A stretch of DNA of 64,000 bases from GCA-003244245 sp035606945 (GCA_035606945.1 DATNDR010000126.1:59669-123668), one strand, 5' to 3'. Numbered from the stretch's first letter, positions 1 to 8,340 are shown. The notes: generated by a model not told the origin, from the sequence alone. A program made the numbers and translations.

Positions 1-468
1 CCGTCGGTGGATGCCGGTGCGCAGGACGCCATGCAGTACGGCGTGCTGGCGGGCTACCCGCTGGTGGGTCTGAAGGTCACCCTGCTCGACGGTGCGTACC
101 ACGAGGTGGACTCCTCCGAGATGGCCTTCAAGATCGCCGGGTCAATGGCGCTCAAGGAGGCGGCGCGCAAGGCCGGCCCGGTGATCCTCGAACCGATGAT
201 GGCCGTCGAAGTGACCACTCCTGAGGACTATTTGGGCGACGTCATCGGCGACCTCAACTCCCGGCGAGGTCACATCCAGCATGTGGAGGAACGCAGCGGT
301 TCCCGCGTCGTCAAGGCGTTGGTGCCGTTGTCGGAAATGTTCGGATACGTCGGTGACTTGCGGTCGCGGACGCAGGGACGAGCGAACTACACGATGCAGT
401 TCGATTCGTATGCCGAAGTCCCGGCCAACGTGTCCAAGGAGATCATCGCGAAGGCGACGGGCGAGTGA
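1..468 (+). CDS. fusA: Elongation factor G, C-terminal part (5' end outside window)
   Basis: This is the last 155 or so codons of EF-G, the GTPase that drives ribosomal translocation; the reading frame is open from the first base. The visible part covers the end of domain IV and the complete domain V. Diagnostic stretches are GYPLVGLKVTLLDGAYHEVD, the EPMMAVEVTTPEDYLGDVIG segment and the RGHI, MFGYVGDLRSRTQGRA and YTMQF motifs of domain V. The ORF ends in a normal TGA. Directly downstream lies tuf, the usual str-operon order. The GTP-binding domain lies upstream of the window. Confidence 0.98.
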   Translation, partial: PSVDAGAQDAMQYGVLAGYPLVGLKVTLLDGAYHEVDSSEMAFKIAGSMALKEAARKAGPVILEPMMAVEVTTPEDYLGDVIGDLNSRRGHIQHVEERSGSRVVKALVPLSEMFGYVGDLRSRTQGRANYTMQFDSYAEVPANVSKEIIAKATGE

Positions 469-558
469 GCATCGCAGCGTTAGCGAGGAGCGGAGCGAGC
501 CCGGAGCCGAGCAAAAGGCATCGCGAAGGCAGTGACATTTCGGGGCGAGTGAGCATCG
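445..558 (+). repeat. Imperfect duplication of the fusA 3' end in the fusA-tuf gap
   Basis: The last codons of fusA (ATCGCGAAGGC at 445-455, then GGGCGAGTGAGCATCG at 459-474) recur at 520-530 and 543-558. The spacing between the two blocks is 3 bases in the first copy and 12 in the second. Between the copies lies GCGAGGAGCGGAGCGAGC, a purine-rich motif. A short hairpin follows at 579-596 (GCTGCGGC, TA, GCCGCGGC, one mismatch). The rest of the 246-base gap holds only the tuf leader. Confidence 0.6.
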
Positions 559-714
559 TGAAGACGTGATTTTCTCCGGCTGCGGCTAGCCGCGGCAGCG
601 GGCACCGGGTCCCTGACGGAAGTCCGCGCAAGACCACCTGACAGCATTGCCGCTACATCTCCGACCGCCAATCGGATCCAGCGGATTACTAGAACGAGTC
701 CAGGAGGACGACAA

Positions 715-1908
715 GTGGCGAAGGCGAAGTTCCAGCGGACCAAGCCGCACGTCAACATCGGAACCATCGGTCACATCGACCACGGCAAGACCACGCTGAC
801 GGCGGCGATCACCAAGGTATTGCACGACAAATTCCCGGACCTCAATGAGGTATCGGCGTTCGACTCGATCGACAAGGCCCCCGAAGAGCGGCAGCGGGGT
901 ATCACGATCTCGATCGCGCACGTGGAGTATCAGACCGAGAAGCGGCACTACGCCCACGTCGACTGCCCCGGGCATGCGGACTACATCAAGAACATGATCA
1001 CCGGTGCGGCTCAGATGGACGGAGCCATCCTGGTGGTGGCCGCCACCGATGGCCCGATGCCGCAGACCCGCGAGCATGTGCTGCTGGCTCGTCAGGTCGG
1101 CGTTCCCTACATCGTCGTCGCGTTGAACAAGGCCGACATGGTCGACGACGAGGAGATCATGGAGCTCGTCGAGCTCGAGGTCCGTGAGCTGCTGTCCAAC
1201 CAGGAATATCCTGGTGATGACCTGCCCATCGTCCGGGTATCGGCGCTCAAGGCGCTCGAGGGCGACGCCGAGTGGGGCGCCAAGGTCCTCGAGCTGATGG
1301 ATGCCGTGGATGACAACATCCCGGAGCCGGTGCGAGAGATCGACAAGGCATTCCTGATGCCGATCGAGGACGTCTTCACCATTACCGGTCGTGGCACCGT
1401 GGTGACCGGCCGGGTGGAGCGCGGCATCGTCAAGGTGAGCGAGGAAGTCGAGATCATCGGCATCAAGGACAAGTCGCAGAAGACCACGGTCACCGGTGTC
1501 GAGATGTTCCGCAAGCTGCTCGATGAGGGCCGGGCCGGTGACAACGTCGGGCTGCTGCTTCGTGGCGTCAAGCGCGAGGACGTGGAACGCGGGCAGGTCG
1601 TCATCAAGCCCGGCACCAACACCCCGCACACCCAGTTCGAGGCGCAGGTGTACATCCTGTCCAAGGACGAGGGCGGCCGGCACACACCGTTCTTCAACAA
1701 CTACCGCCCGCAGTTCTACTTCCGGACCACCGACGTGACCGGTGTGGTGACGTTGCCCGAAGGCACTGAGATGGTCATGCCGGGCGACAACACGGAGATG
1801 TCGGTGGCGCTCATCCAGCCGGTCGCGATGGACGAAAACCTGAAGTTCGCGATCCGCGAGGGTGGTCGTACCGTCGGTGCCGGACGGGTGACTAAGATCA
1901 TCAAGTGA
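715..1908 (+). CDS. tuf: Elongation factor Tu
   Basis: EF-Tu delivers aminoacyl-tRNA to the ribosome as a GTP complex. The 397-residue length is standard. G1 is GHIDHGKT (about residues 19-26), G3 is DCPGH (about 82-86) and G4 is NKAD (about 137-140). Domain 2 (GRGTVVTGRVERG) and domain 3 (GGRHTPFFNNYRPQFYFRTTDVTG) are complete. The GTG start at 715 sits 7 bases after AGGAGG (702-707), so the start is well supported. Position 21 is Ile where many homologues have Val (GHVDHGKT), a conservative change. Confidence 0.99.
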   Translation: MAKAKFQRTKPHVNIGTIGHIDHGKTTLTAAITKVLHDKFPDLNEVSAFDSIDKAPEERQRGITISIAHVEYQTEKRHYAHVDCPGHADYIKNMITGAAQMDGAILVVAATDGPMPQTREHVLLARQVGVPYIVVALNKADMVDDEEIMELVELEVRELLSNQEYPGDDLPIVRVSALKALEGDAEWGAKVLELMDAVDDNIPEPVREIDKAFLMPIEDVFTITGRGTVVTGRVERGIVKVSEEVEIIGIKDKSQKTTVTGVEMFRKLLDEGRAGDNVGLLLRGVKREDVERGQVVIKPGTNTPHTQFEAQVYILSKDEGGRHTPFFNNYRPQFYFRTTDVTGVVTLPEGTEMVMPGDNTEMSVALIQPVAMDENLKFAIREGGRTVGAGRVTKIIK

Positions 1909-1913
1909 GGAGC

Positions 1914-1943
1914 GGCCGCCGGCACTGCGAGGCGCCGGCGGCC
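1914..1943 (+). terminator. GC-rich hairpin just after tuf
   Basis: GGCCGCCGGC at 1914-1923 pairs perfectly with GCCGGCGGCC at 1934-1943, with a 10-base loop. It begins five bases after the tuf stop. There is no T tract, as is common for actinomycete terminators. It probably separates tuf transcription from the S10 operon. Confidence 0.6.
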
Positions 1944-1995
1944 CTCGTGAGTGCCGCGCGCGGTGCGATCACGTCGCTACGCACTCCCGAGGGTG

Positions 1996-2025
1996 CGTAT
2001 CGACTGGGCCACGCCAGTTGATACG
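1996..2025 (+). promoter_or_regulatory. Inverted repeat in the S10 operon leader
   Basis: TATCGACTGG (1998-2007) and CCAGTTGATA (2014-2023) form arms with one mismatch and a 6-base loop. The symmetry extends through CG at 1996-1997 and 2024-2025. It lies in the 290-base gap between tuf and rpsJ, where the S10 promoter must be. It could be an operator or an RNA hairpin; the sequence alone does not decide. Confidence 0.45.
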
Positions 2026-2051
2026 ATATCCATTCCGACACGCCCGACCGC

Positions 2052-2116
2052 GGGGACCGGTCGCGTGGTTGTACGGTCCGCATTCCCGAAAGGTCCCCGA
2101 TCGGGGTTTGACCCCC
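2052..2116 (+). promoter_or_regulatory. Mutually exclusive hairpins in the S10 leader
   Basis: GGGGACC (2052-2058) can pair with GGTCCCC (2092-2098). The same C run starts the 12-base palindrome CCCCGATCGGGG (2095-2106), and its G run can pair with CCCCC at 2112-2116. Only one of these structures can exist at a time. The layout resembles an attenuation switch upstream of rpsJ. Whether it responds to a ribosomal protein is inference. Confidence 0.35.
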
Positions 2117-2198
2117 AGACCGTATGACCCAGACCGCACGACCCCAGACCGGCGGCACGAGAACAAGCGGCACGAGACTGACAGGACGGCAAGCCACC

Positions 2199-2504
2199 AT
2201 GGCGGGACAGAAGATCCGCATCCGGCTCAAAGCCTATGACCACGAGGCAATCGATGCTTCTGCGCGCAAGATCGTCGAGACTGTGACGCGCACCGGTGCT
2301 CGGGTCGTCGGGCCGGTGCCGCTGCCGACCGAGAAGAACGTGTACTGCGTCATCCGCTCGCCGCACAAGTACAAGGACTCGCGGGAGCACTTTGAGATGC
2401 GCACGCACAAGCGCCTGATCGACATCCTCGACCCGACGCCCAAGACGGTGGACGCGCTGATGCGCATTGACCTGCCGGCCAGCGTCGACGTCAACATCCA
2501 GTAA
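2199..2504 (+). CDS. rpsJ: 30S ribosomal protein S10
   Basis: First gene of the S10 operon; S10 (NusE) also takes part in antitermination. The ATG at 2199 gives a 101-residue protein starting MAGQKIRIRLKAYDHEAID, the usual family start. The frame is open further upstream to 2124, but that extension is Thr/Arg-rich and unlike S10. The conserved GPVPLPTEKN and SPHKYKDSREHFEMRTHKR stretches are present. AGGAC lies about 11 bases before the start. Confidence 0.98.
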   Translation: MAGQKIRIRLKAYDHEAIDASARKIVETVTRTGARVVGPVPLPTEKNVYCVIRSPHKYKDSREHFEMRTHKRLIDILDPTPKTVDALMRIDLPASVDVNIQ

Positions 2505-2515
2505 GGCCTCACGAC

Positions 2516-3196
2516 ATGACAGCGACTGATTCGCAGCGCAACGGCGGTAGAACCGTCCGGGGAATACTGGGTACCAAGCTCGGGATGACTCAGGTCTTCG
2601 ACGAGAACAACCGGATCGTCCCCGTCACGGTGGTGGCTGCTGGACCGTGCCTGGTGACCCGGGTCCGCACCCCCGAGAAAGACGGTTACTCCGCCGTGCA
2701 GCTGGCCTACGGCGCGATCGACCCACGTAAGGTGACCAAGCCGGTGGCCGGCCACTATGCCGCAGCCGGGATCACCCCGCGGCGCCACTTGGTCGAGTTG
2801 CGCACCGCCGATGCAGCCGGCTACGAGGTCGGCCAGGAGCTCACCGCCGAGGTGTTCGATGCCGGCGCGGTGGTCGACGTGGTGGGTACCAGCAAGGGCA
2901 AGGGCACGGCCGGGGTGATGAAGCGGCACGGCTTCGGTGGTCTGGGGGCCAGCCACGGTACCCAGCGCAAGCACCGCTCGCCGGGTTCGATCGGCGGCTG
3001 CGCCACCCCGAGCCGGGTGTTCAAGGGCACCCGGATGGCCGGCCGGATGGGCAACGTTCGGGTTACCACCCAGAACCTCACCGTGCACCGCGTCGATGCG
3101 GACTCAGGTCTGTTGTTGATCAAGGGTGCGCTGCCGGGTCCCAAGGGCGGCCTGGTGCTGGTCAAGACGGCAGCGAAGGGCGGTGCGCAGCAGTGA
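2516..3196 (+). CDS. rplC: 50S ribosomal protein L3
   Basis: L3 nucleates early 50S assembly. The family signature GILGTKLGMTQVF appears at about residues 17-29, after a polar extension of about 15 residues. The central loop region KRHGFGG..ASHGTQRKHRSPGSIG, which reaches toward the peptidyl-transferase centre, is intact. Length is 226 residues. The stop overlaps the rplD start by 4 bases, which implies coupled translation. Confidence 0.97.
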   Translation: MTATDSQRNGGRTVRGILGTKLGMTQVFDENNRIVPVTVVAAGPCLVTRVRTPEKDGYSAVQLAYGAIDPRKVTKPVAGHYAAAGITPRRHLVELRTADAAGYEVGQELTAEVFDAGAVVDVVGTSKGKGTAGVMKRHGFGGLGASHGTQRKHRSPGSIGGCATPSRVFKGTRMAGRMGNVRVTTQNLTVHRVDADSGLLLIKGALPGPKGGLVLVKTAAKGGAQQ

Positions 3197-3846
3197 CGAG
3201 AGTCGATGTCCGGACTCCCGAAGGGAACAGCGCCGGAACCGCCGAACTGCCCGACGAGATCTTCGACGTGCCGGCCAACATTCCGTTGATGCATCAAGTG
3301 GTGGTCGCCCAATTGGCCGCCGCCCGGCAGGGCACACACAGCACCAAGACCCGAGGCGAGGTCAGCGGTGGTGGGAGCAAGCCGTACCGGCAGAAGGGCA
3401 CCGGACGCGCCCGCCAGGGATCGATCAGAGCCCCCCAGTTCACCGGCGGCGGCATCGTGCACGGCCCCACGCCTCGGGACTACAGCCAGCGCACCCCGAA
3501 GAAGATGAAGGCGGCCGCGCTGCGCGGCGCGCTGTCGGACCGGGCTCGCGACGGTCGTGTTCACGTGATCTCCGGGTTGGTGTCCGGGGATACGCCGTCC
3601 ACCAAAACCGCCCGGACCGTGCTGGACAATTTCATGGGCGCGGACAGCAAGCTGCTGGTCGTCATCGACCGCGCTGACGAAGTGAGCCGGCTGAGCGTGC
3701 GCAACCTGCCGTTCGTGCACGTGTTGAGTCCAGATCAACTCAACACCTACGACGTGCTGGTCAACGACGCGGTGGTGTTCACCGCAGATGCCCTGCAGAC
3801 GTTCCTGGCGGGGCGTAACGCCACCACGCAGGAGGTGGTCCGATGA
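3193..3846 (+). CDS. rplD: 50S ribosomal protein L4
   Basis: L4 lines the exit tunnel. The GTG start at 3193 overlaps the rplC stop. The conserved loop GGSKPYRQKGTGRARQGS (about residues 56-73) and the FTGGGIVHGP motif identify it. The length of 217 residues is normal. In E. coli L4 also represses its own operon; whether that occurs here cannot be read from the sequence, although the leader does contain alternative hairpins. It overlaps rplW by 4 bases. Confidence 0.97.
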   Translation: MTRVDVRTPEGNSAGTAELPDEIFDVPANIPLMHQVVVAQLAAARQGTHSTKTRGEVSGGGSKPYRQKGTGRARQGSIRAPQFTGGGIVHGPTPRDYSQRTPKKMKAAALRGALSDRARDGRVHVISGLVSGDTPSTKTARTVLDNFMGADSKLLVVIDRADEVSRLSVRNLPFVHVLSPDQLNTYDVLVNDAVVFTADALQTFLAGRNATTQEVVR

Positions 3847-4142
3847 TCCCCGATCCGCGCGACGTGATCCGCAAGCCGGTCATCTCAGAGAAGAGCTACG
3901 GTCTGGCCGAGCAACAGAAGTACACCTTCGTGGTGGCGCCGAACGCCAACAAGACCGAGATCAAGATCGCCGTCCAGAAGATCTTCGGTGTGCAGGTGGT
4001 CAGCGTCAACACCCTTAACCGTCCGGGCAAGCGCAAGCGCACCAAGTTCGGATACGGCAAGCGCAAGGACACCAAGCGGGCGATCGTGACGCTGTCCCCG
4101 GAGAGCAAGCCGATCGAGATCTTCGGCGGGCCGGCCGCGTGA
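3843..4142 (+). CDS. rplW: 50S ribosomal protein L23
   Basis: This 99-residue protein sits at the tunnel exit and docks trigger factor and SRP. The start PRDVIRKPVISEKSYGL, the VAPNANKTEIKIAVQKIFGV core and the PGKRKRTKFGYGKRKDTKRA segment are typical. The ATG at 3843 overlaps the rplD stop. A 49-base gap to rplB follows. Confidence 0.97.
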   Translation: MIPDPRDVIRKPVISEKSYGLAEQQKYTFVVAPNANKTEIKIAVQKIFGVQVVSVNTLNRPGKRKRTKFGYGKRKDTKRAIVTLSPESKPIEIFGGPAA

Positions 4143-4191
4143 CGCGCAAGACCTGCTTGCAGGGTCGAGCCATGGATGAGGACGGATAGAT

Positions 4192-5025
4192 ATGGGGATC
4201 CGCAAGTACAAGCCGACGACCGCAGGCCGTCGTGGCGCCAGCGTGTCCGACTTCGCCGAGATCACCCGAGATCACCCGGAGAAGTCGCTGATCCGGCCAT
4301 TGCACGGCAAGGGTGGCCGTAACGTCCACGGCCGGATCACCACTCGGCATCAGGGTGGCGGGCATAAGCGCGCCTACCGCGTGATCGATTTCCGGCGGGC
4401 GGACAAGGACGGCGTACCGGCGAAGGTCGCACACATCGAATACGACCCGAACCGGACTGCTCGGATAGCCCTGTTGCATTACGCCGACGGCGAGAAGCGC
4501 TACATCATCGCCCCGGACAAGTTGCGTCAAGGGGCCACCGTGGAGAACGGCCCGAAAGCCGACATCAAGCCGGGTAACAACCTGCCACTGCGCAGCATCC
4601 CCGTCGGCACCGTGGTGCACGCGATCGAGCTGCGTCCCGGTGGCGGGGCCAAGATCGCCCGGTCCGCCGGCGCGCGGGTGCAACTGGTGGCCAAGGACGG
4701 CCCTTACGGCCAGTTGCGGATGCCTTCCGGTGAGATCCGCAACGTCGACGTCCGGTGCCGCGCGACGGTGGGCGAGGTCGGCAACTCAGACCACGGCAAC
4801 ATCAACTGGGGCAAGGCCGGCCGGATGCGCTGGAAGGGAAAGCGCCCCACCGTCCGCGGTGTGGTGATGAACCCGGTCGACCACCCGCACGGTGGTGGTG
4901 AGGGCAAGACCTCCGGTGGGCGCCATCCGGTGAACCCGGCCGGCAAGCCCGAGGGTCGTACCCGGCGCCGGCAGGCCAGCGACAAGCTGATCGTGCGCCG
5001 CCGCCGCACCGGCAAGAAGCGCTGA
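4192..5025 (+). CDS. rplB: 50S ribosomal protein L2
   Basis: L2 is needed for subunit joining and peptidyl transfer. At 277 residues it has normal length. The N-terminal MGIRKYKPTTAGRRG, the middle GGGHKRAYRVIDFRR and the C-terminal VDHPHGGGEGKTSGGRHPV are present, including the functionally important His of HPHGGGEG. The tail RRRRTGKKR is strongly basic. The gap before it (4143-4191) contains only the ribosome-binding region. Confidence 0.98.
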   Translation: MGIRKYKPTTAGRRGASVSDFAEITRDHPEKSLIRPLHGKGGRNVHGRITTRHQGGGHKRAYRVIDFRRADKDGVPAKVAHIEYDPNRTARIALLHYADGEKRYIIAPDKLRQGATVENGPKADIKPGNNLPLRSIPVGTVVHAIELRPGGGAKIARSAGARVQLVAKDGPYGQLRMPSGEIRNVDVRCRATVGEVGNSDHGNINWGKAGRMRWKGKRPTVRGVVMNPVDHPHGGGEGKTSGGRHPVNPAGKPEGRTRRRQASDKLIVRRRRTGKKR

Positions 5026-5042
5026 GCAGGAGGGAGGAAGAA

Positions 5043-5324
5043 ATGCCACGCAGCCTGAAGAAGGGCCCGTTCATCGACGACCACCTGCTCAAGAAGGTGG
5101 ATGCGCACAACGAGGCCGGTACCAAGCAGGTGATCAGAACCTGGTCGCGCCGTTCCACGATCATTCCGGACATGATCGGGCACACCATTGCGGTGCATGA
5201 CGGGCGTAAGCACGTCCCGGTGTTCGTCACCGAGTCGATGGTCGGGCACAAGCTCGGCGAGTTCGCGCCGACCCGCACGTTCCGGGGTCACATCAAGGAT
5301 GATCGCCGGGCCCGCCGTCGCTAG
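5043..5324 (+). CDS. rpsS: 30S ribosomal protein S19
   Basis: S19 binds 16S rRNA with S13 in the head of the small subunit. The 93-residue protein begins MPRSLKKGPFIDDHLLKKV and contains TWSRRSTIIPDMIGHTIAVH and the GHKLGEFAPTRTFRGH signature. AGGAGGGAGG lies directly upstream of the ATG at 5043. It follows rplB by 17 bases. Confidence 0.98.
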   Translation: MPRSLKKGPFIDDHLLKKVDAHNEAGTKQVIRTWSRRSTIIPDMIGHTIAVHDGRKHVPVFVTESMVGHKLGEFAPTRTFRGHIKDDRRARRR

Positions 5325-5376
5325 CAGCAGATGAGCATCGCTATGAGCAACCACGAAGAAGAAGAGGTGTCAGCGC

Positions 5377-5847
5377 ATGGTCGCCCGTAACCAGGCCGGC
5401 GCGACGGACGCGCAGCAGCCGTCCCGCGCGATGGCGCGGGCCCGGTACGTCCGCGTGACGCCGATGAAGGCGCGCCGGGTAGTCGATCTCATCCGGGGCC
5501 GCAACGCGCGAGACGCGCTCGCGGTGCTCGAGTTCGCGCCGCAGGCTGCCTCCGGCCCCGTGTCGAAGGTACTGGCCAGCGCCATGGCCAACGCGGAGAA
5601 CAACCTGGCGTTAGACCCCGACTCGCTGATCGTGTCGAGCGCATTCGTGGACGAGGGGCCCACCCTCAAGCGTTTCCGTCCCCGTGCGCAGGGTCGGGCG
5701 TACCGGATCCGCAAGCGCACCAGCCACATCACGGTGGAGGTCGAGGCGGTGCCCCAACGCCAGGCGGCGCAGCGTCAGACGGGTCGGGGCCGGACACCGG
5801 CCCGAACCCGCGGCAACAAGGCCACCCAGACAAGGAGTGCCCGCTAG
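5377..5847 (+). CDS. rplV: 50S ribosomal protein L22
   Basis: L22 lines the exit tunnel through its beta-hairpin. The core ARYVRVTPMKARRVVDLIRG starts at about residue 22, after a polar N-terminal extension. The hairpin region FVDEGPTLKRFRPRAQGRA and the end RTSHITVEV are conserved. A basic tail of about 30 residues rich in Gln, Arg and Thr extends it to 156 residues, longer than the E. coli protein. The stop and the rpsC start share one base (TAGTG). Confidence 0.96.
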   Translation: MVARNQAGATDAQQPSRAMARARYVRVTPMKARRVVDLIRGRNARDALAVLEFAPQAASGPVSKVLASAMANAENNLALDPDSLIVSSAFVDEGPTLKRFRPRAQGRAYRIRKRTSHITVEVEAVPQRQAAQRQTGRGRTPARTRGNKATQTRSAR

Positions 5848-6713
5848 TGGGTCAGAAGATCAACCCGCACGGCTTCCGGCTCGGTATCTCGACCGACTGG
5901 AAGTCCCGCTGGTACGCAGACAAGCAGTACGGCGAGTACGTCAAGGAAGACGTCGCGATCCGCAAGCTGCTGTCCAAGGGCATGGAGCGGGCGGGCATCG
6001 CCAAGGTCGAGATCGAACGGACCCGCGACCGCGTACGGGTCGACATCCACACTGCACGCCCGGGCATCGTCATCGGCCGGCGCGGTGCGGAGGCCGACCG
6101 GATCCGGGGCGAGCTGGAGAAGTTGTCCGGCAAGCAGGTGCAGCTCAACATTCTCGAGGTCAAGAACCCGGAGGCGGAGGCTCAGCTGGTGGCCCAGGGG
6201 GTCGCCGAGCAGCTGTCCAACCGGGTCGCCTTCCGGCGTGCGATGCGCAAGGCCATCCAATCCGCGATGCGGTCGCCGCAGGTCAAGGGCATCCGCGTGC
6301 AGTGCTCTGGGCGGCTGGGTGGTGCCGAGATGTCCCGCTCGGAGTTCTACCGCGAGGGCCGCGTACCGCTGCACACGCTTCGCGCCGATATCGACTACGG
6401 GCTGTTCGAGGCCCGCACCACCTTCGGCCGGATCGGCGTGAAGGTCTGGATCTACAAGGGTGATGTGGTCGGTGGGCGGCGCGAGCGCGAGATAGAGAAC
6501 ACTGCGAATGCTGCGGCTGCGGCGGCCCGGGCACCTCGACGCGAGCGCCCTGCCCGGCGTAGGTCCGGAGCGGCCGGCACGACCGGGTCGTCGACCGACG
6601 CGGGTCGTGCCGCGGCCGCCGAGCTGGCCGGTGCATCCACCGACGTTGCGCATCCCACGCCGAGTGAGCCGGTTCCGGGCTCGGCAGACACCGCTGGGCA
6701 CGGGGAGGGCTGA
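5847..6713 (+). CDS. rpsC: 30S ribosomal protein S3
   Basis: S3 forms part of the mRNA entry channel. It starts MGQKINPHGFRLGI, carries the KH-domain GXXG-type motif VIGRRGAEADRIR and ends its conserved core at GVKVWIYKGDV. The last 70 or so residues form a low-complexity tail rich in Ala, Arg, Gly, Ser and Thr, so the total of 288 exceeds the E. coli length. Such tails are usual in actinomycetes. rplP begins three bases after the stop. Confidence 0.97.
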   Translation: MGQKINPHGFRLGISTDWKSRWYADKQYGEYVKEDVAIRKLLSKGMERAGIAKVEIERTRDRVRVDIHTARPGIVIGRRGAEADRIRGELEKLSGKQVQLNILEVKNPEAEAQLVAQGVAEQLSNRVAFRRAMRKAIQSAMRSPQVKGIRVQCSGRLGGAEMSRSEFYREGRVPLHTLRADIDYGLFEARTTFGRIGVKVWIYKGDVVGGRREREIENTANAAAAAARAPRRERPARRRSGAAGTTGSSTDAGRAAAAELAGASTDVAHPTPSEPVPGSADTAGHGEG

Positions 6714-6716
6714 GAC

Positions 6717-7136
6717 GTGCTCGTTCCACGCAAGACCAAGCACCGCAAGCAGCACTCGCCGGGCCGCTCGGGGATGGCTTCCGGCGGAACCCAGGTCAGC
6801 TTCGGCGACTTCGGCATCCAGGCTCTGGAGCCGGCCTACGTGACCAACCGCCAGATTGAATCCGCCCGTATCGCGATCAACCGGCACATCCGCCGTGGTG
6901 GCAAGGTCTGGATCACCATCTTCCCGGATCGCCCGCTGACCAAGAAGCCGGCGGAGACCCGGATGGGATCCGGCAAGGGCTCGCCCGAGTACTGGGTGGC
7001 CAACGTCAAGCCTGGCCGGATCATGTTCGAGATGACCTATCCGAACGCGTCGGTGGCTCGCGAGGCATTGCGCCGCGCGATGCACAAGCTGCCGATGAAG
7101 TGCCGGATCGTGAGTCGCGAGGGGGGGGACCGGTAG
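6717..7136 (+). CDS. rplP: 50S ribosomal protein L16
   Basis: L16 contacts the A- and P-site tRNA elbow. The GTG start gives MLVPRKTKHRKQHSPGRSG, followed by GDFGIQALEPAYVTNRQIE and the conserved FPDRPLTKKPAETRMGSGKG loop, which carries the family Arg. The length of 139 residues is standard. rpmC starts on the base after the stop. Confidence 0.98.
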   Translation: MLVPRKTKHRKQHSPGRSGMASGGTQVSFGDFGIQALEPAYVTNRQIESARIAINRHIRRGGKVWITIFPDRPLTKKPAETRMGSGKGSPEYWVANVKPGRIMFEMTYPNASVAREALRRAMHKLPMKCRIVSREGGDR

Positions 7137-7382
7137 ATGGCGGCCACCACCGCGAGCGAATTGCGCGAGCTCACCGACGACGAACTGGTATTGCGGTTGC
7201 GCGAGTCCAAAGAGGAGCTGTTCAACCTGCGTTTCCAGATGGCTACCGGACAGATGGACAACAACCGCCGGCTGCGTACGGTCCGGCGGGACATCGCCCG
7301 CATCTACACCGTGATGCACGAGCGTGAGCTGGGTCTGTCGGTATCTCCGGATGCCGTTGCGGGAAGTGAGGGTGCGGCATGA
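7137..7382 (+). CDS. rpmC: 50S ribosomal protein L29
   Basis: A small helical-hairpin protein near the tunnel exit. The core ELRELTDDELVLRLRESKEELFNLRFQ and VRRDIARIYTVMHEREL match the family. The C-terminal 14 residues (VSPDAVAGSEGAA) are an extra tail. The ATG abuts the rplP stop, and the end overlaps rpsQ by 4 bases. Confidence 0.96.
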   Translation: MAATTASELRELTDDELVLRLRESKEELFNLRFQMATGQMDNNRRLRTVRRDIARIYTVMHERELGLSVSPDAVAGSEGAA

Positions 7383-7642
7383 GCGAGAGCCAGCGCAACC
7401 AGAGAAAAATTCGGGAGGGGTACGTCGTCTCGGACAAGATGGACAAGACGGTCGTCGTGGCCCTTGAGGACCGCAAGAAGCACCCGTTGTACGGCAAGGT
7501 GCTGCGGTCCACCACCAAAGTGAAGGCCCACGATGAGGCCAACGCCGCGGGTATCGGTGATCGGGTGCTGTTGATGGAGACCCGCCCGCTGTCGGCGACC
7601 AAGCGCTGGCGCCTGGTTCAGATCCTCGAGAAGGCCAAGTGA
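7379..7642 (+). CDS. rpsQ: 30S ribosomal protein S17
   Basis: S17 is a primary 16S rRNA binder with an OB fold. EGYVVSDKMDKTVVVALEDR and HPLYGKVLRSTTKVKAHDE are diagnostic, as is the later IGDRVLLMETRPLSATKRW. The length of 87 residues is typical. The ATG overlaps the rpmC stop, so the two are translationally coupled. Confidence 0.97.
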   Translation: MSESQRNQRKIREGYVVSDKMDKTVVVALEDRKKHPLYGKVLRSTTKVKAHDEANAAGIGDRVLLMETRPLSATKRWRLVQILEKAK

Positions 7643-7655
7643 TCAAGGAGTTGAC

Positions 7656-8024
7656 GTGATCCAGCAGGAGTCGCGACTGCGGGTCGCCGACAACACGGGT
7701 GCCAAGGAGATTCTGTGCATCCGGGTGCTCGGTGGCAGCTCGCGCCGCTACGCCGGCATCGGGGACATCATCGTGGCGACCGTCAAAGAAGCCATCCCCG
7801 GCGCCAACGTCAAGCGAGGCGATGTGGTCAAGGCCGTCATCGTGCGCACCGCCAAGGAGAAGCGCCGCCCGGACGGTTCCTACATCCGGTTCGACGAGAA
7901 CGCCGCTGTCTTGATCAAGCCTGACGGTGAGCCGCGCGGCACCCGCATCTTCGGTCCGGTCGGCCGCGAGCTGCGCGACAAGCGGTTCATGAAGATCATC
8001 TCGTTGGCCCCGGAGGTGCTGTAG
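7656..8024 (+). CDS. rplN: 50S ribosomal protein L14
   Basis: L14 sits at the subunit interface. The GTG start gives MIQQESRLRVADNTGAKEI, the canonical N-terminus, and the family signature occurs around GDIIVATVKEAIPGANVKRG. The 122-residue length is exact for the family. AAGGAG lies upstream at about 7644-7649. rplX begins on the next base after the stop. Confidence 0.98.
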   Translation: MIQQESRLRVADNTGAKEILCIRVLGGSSRRYAGIGDIIVATVKEAIPGANVKRGDVVKAVIVRTAKEKRRPDGSYIRFDENAAVLIKPDGEPRGTRIFGPVGRELRDKRFMKIISLAPEVL

Positions 8025-8339
8025 ATGAAGGTCCGTAAAGGCGACACCGTGCTGGTGATCGCCGGCAAGGACAAGGGCGCCAAGGGCAAGGTGATCCAGG
8101 CCTACCCGGATACCGGCCGGGTGCTCGTCGAGGGTGTCAGCCGGATCAAGAAGCACACCCGGATCAGCCGTACCCAGCGCGGTGCGCAAAGCGGCGGGAT
8201 TGTCACCCAGGAAGCCACCATCGACGTGTCGAATGTGATGGTCATCGACTCCGATGGCAAGCCGGCCAGGGCGGGCTACCGCACCGATGACGAGGGCAGG
8301 CGCGTGCGCGTGTCGCGGCGCACCGGCAAGGACATGTGA
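8025..8339 (+). CDS. rplX: 50S ribosomal protein L24
   Basis: An assembly-initiator protein of the large subunit. The KOW motif MKVRKGDTVLVIAGKDKGAKG lies at the N-terminus. The segments VLVEGVSRIKKHTR and the later GYRTDDEGRRVRVSRRTGKDM complete the fold. The length is 104 residues. One base separates its stop from the rplE start. Confidence 0.97.
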   Translation: MKVRKGDTVLVIAGKDKGAKGKVIQAYPDTGRVLVEGVSRIKKHTRISRTQRGAQSGGIVTQEATIDVSNVMVIDSDGKPARAGYRTDDEGRRVRVSRRTGKDM

Positions 8340-8340
8340 G

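Noticed and set aside
2124..2198. N-terminal extension of S10 from an upstream ATG
   Set aside because: The 25 extra residues are Thr/Arg-rich and unlike S10; the ATG at 2199 gives the standard protein.
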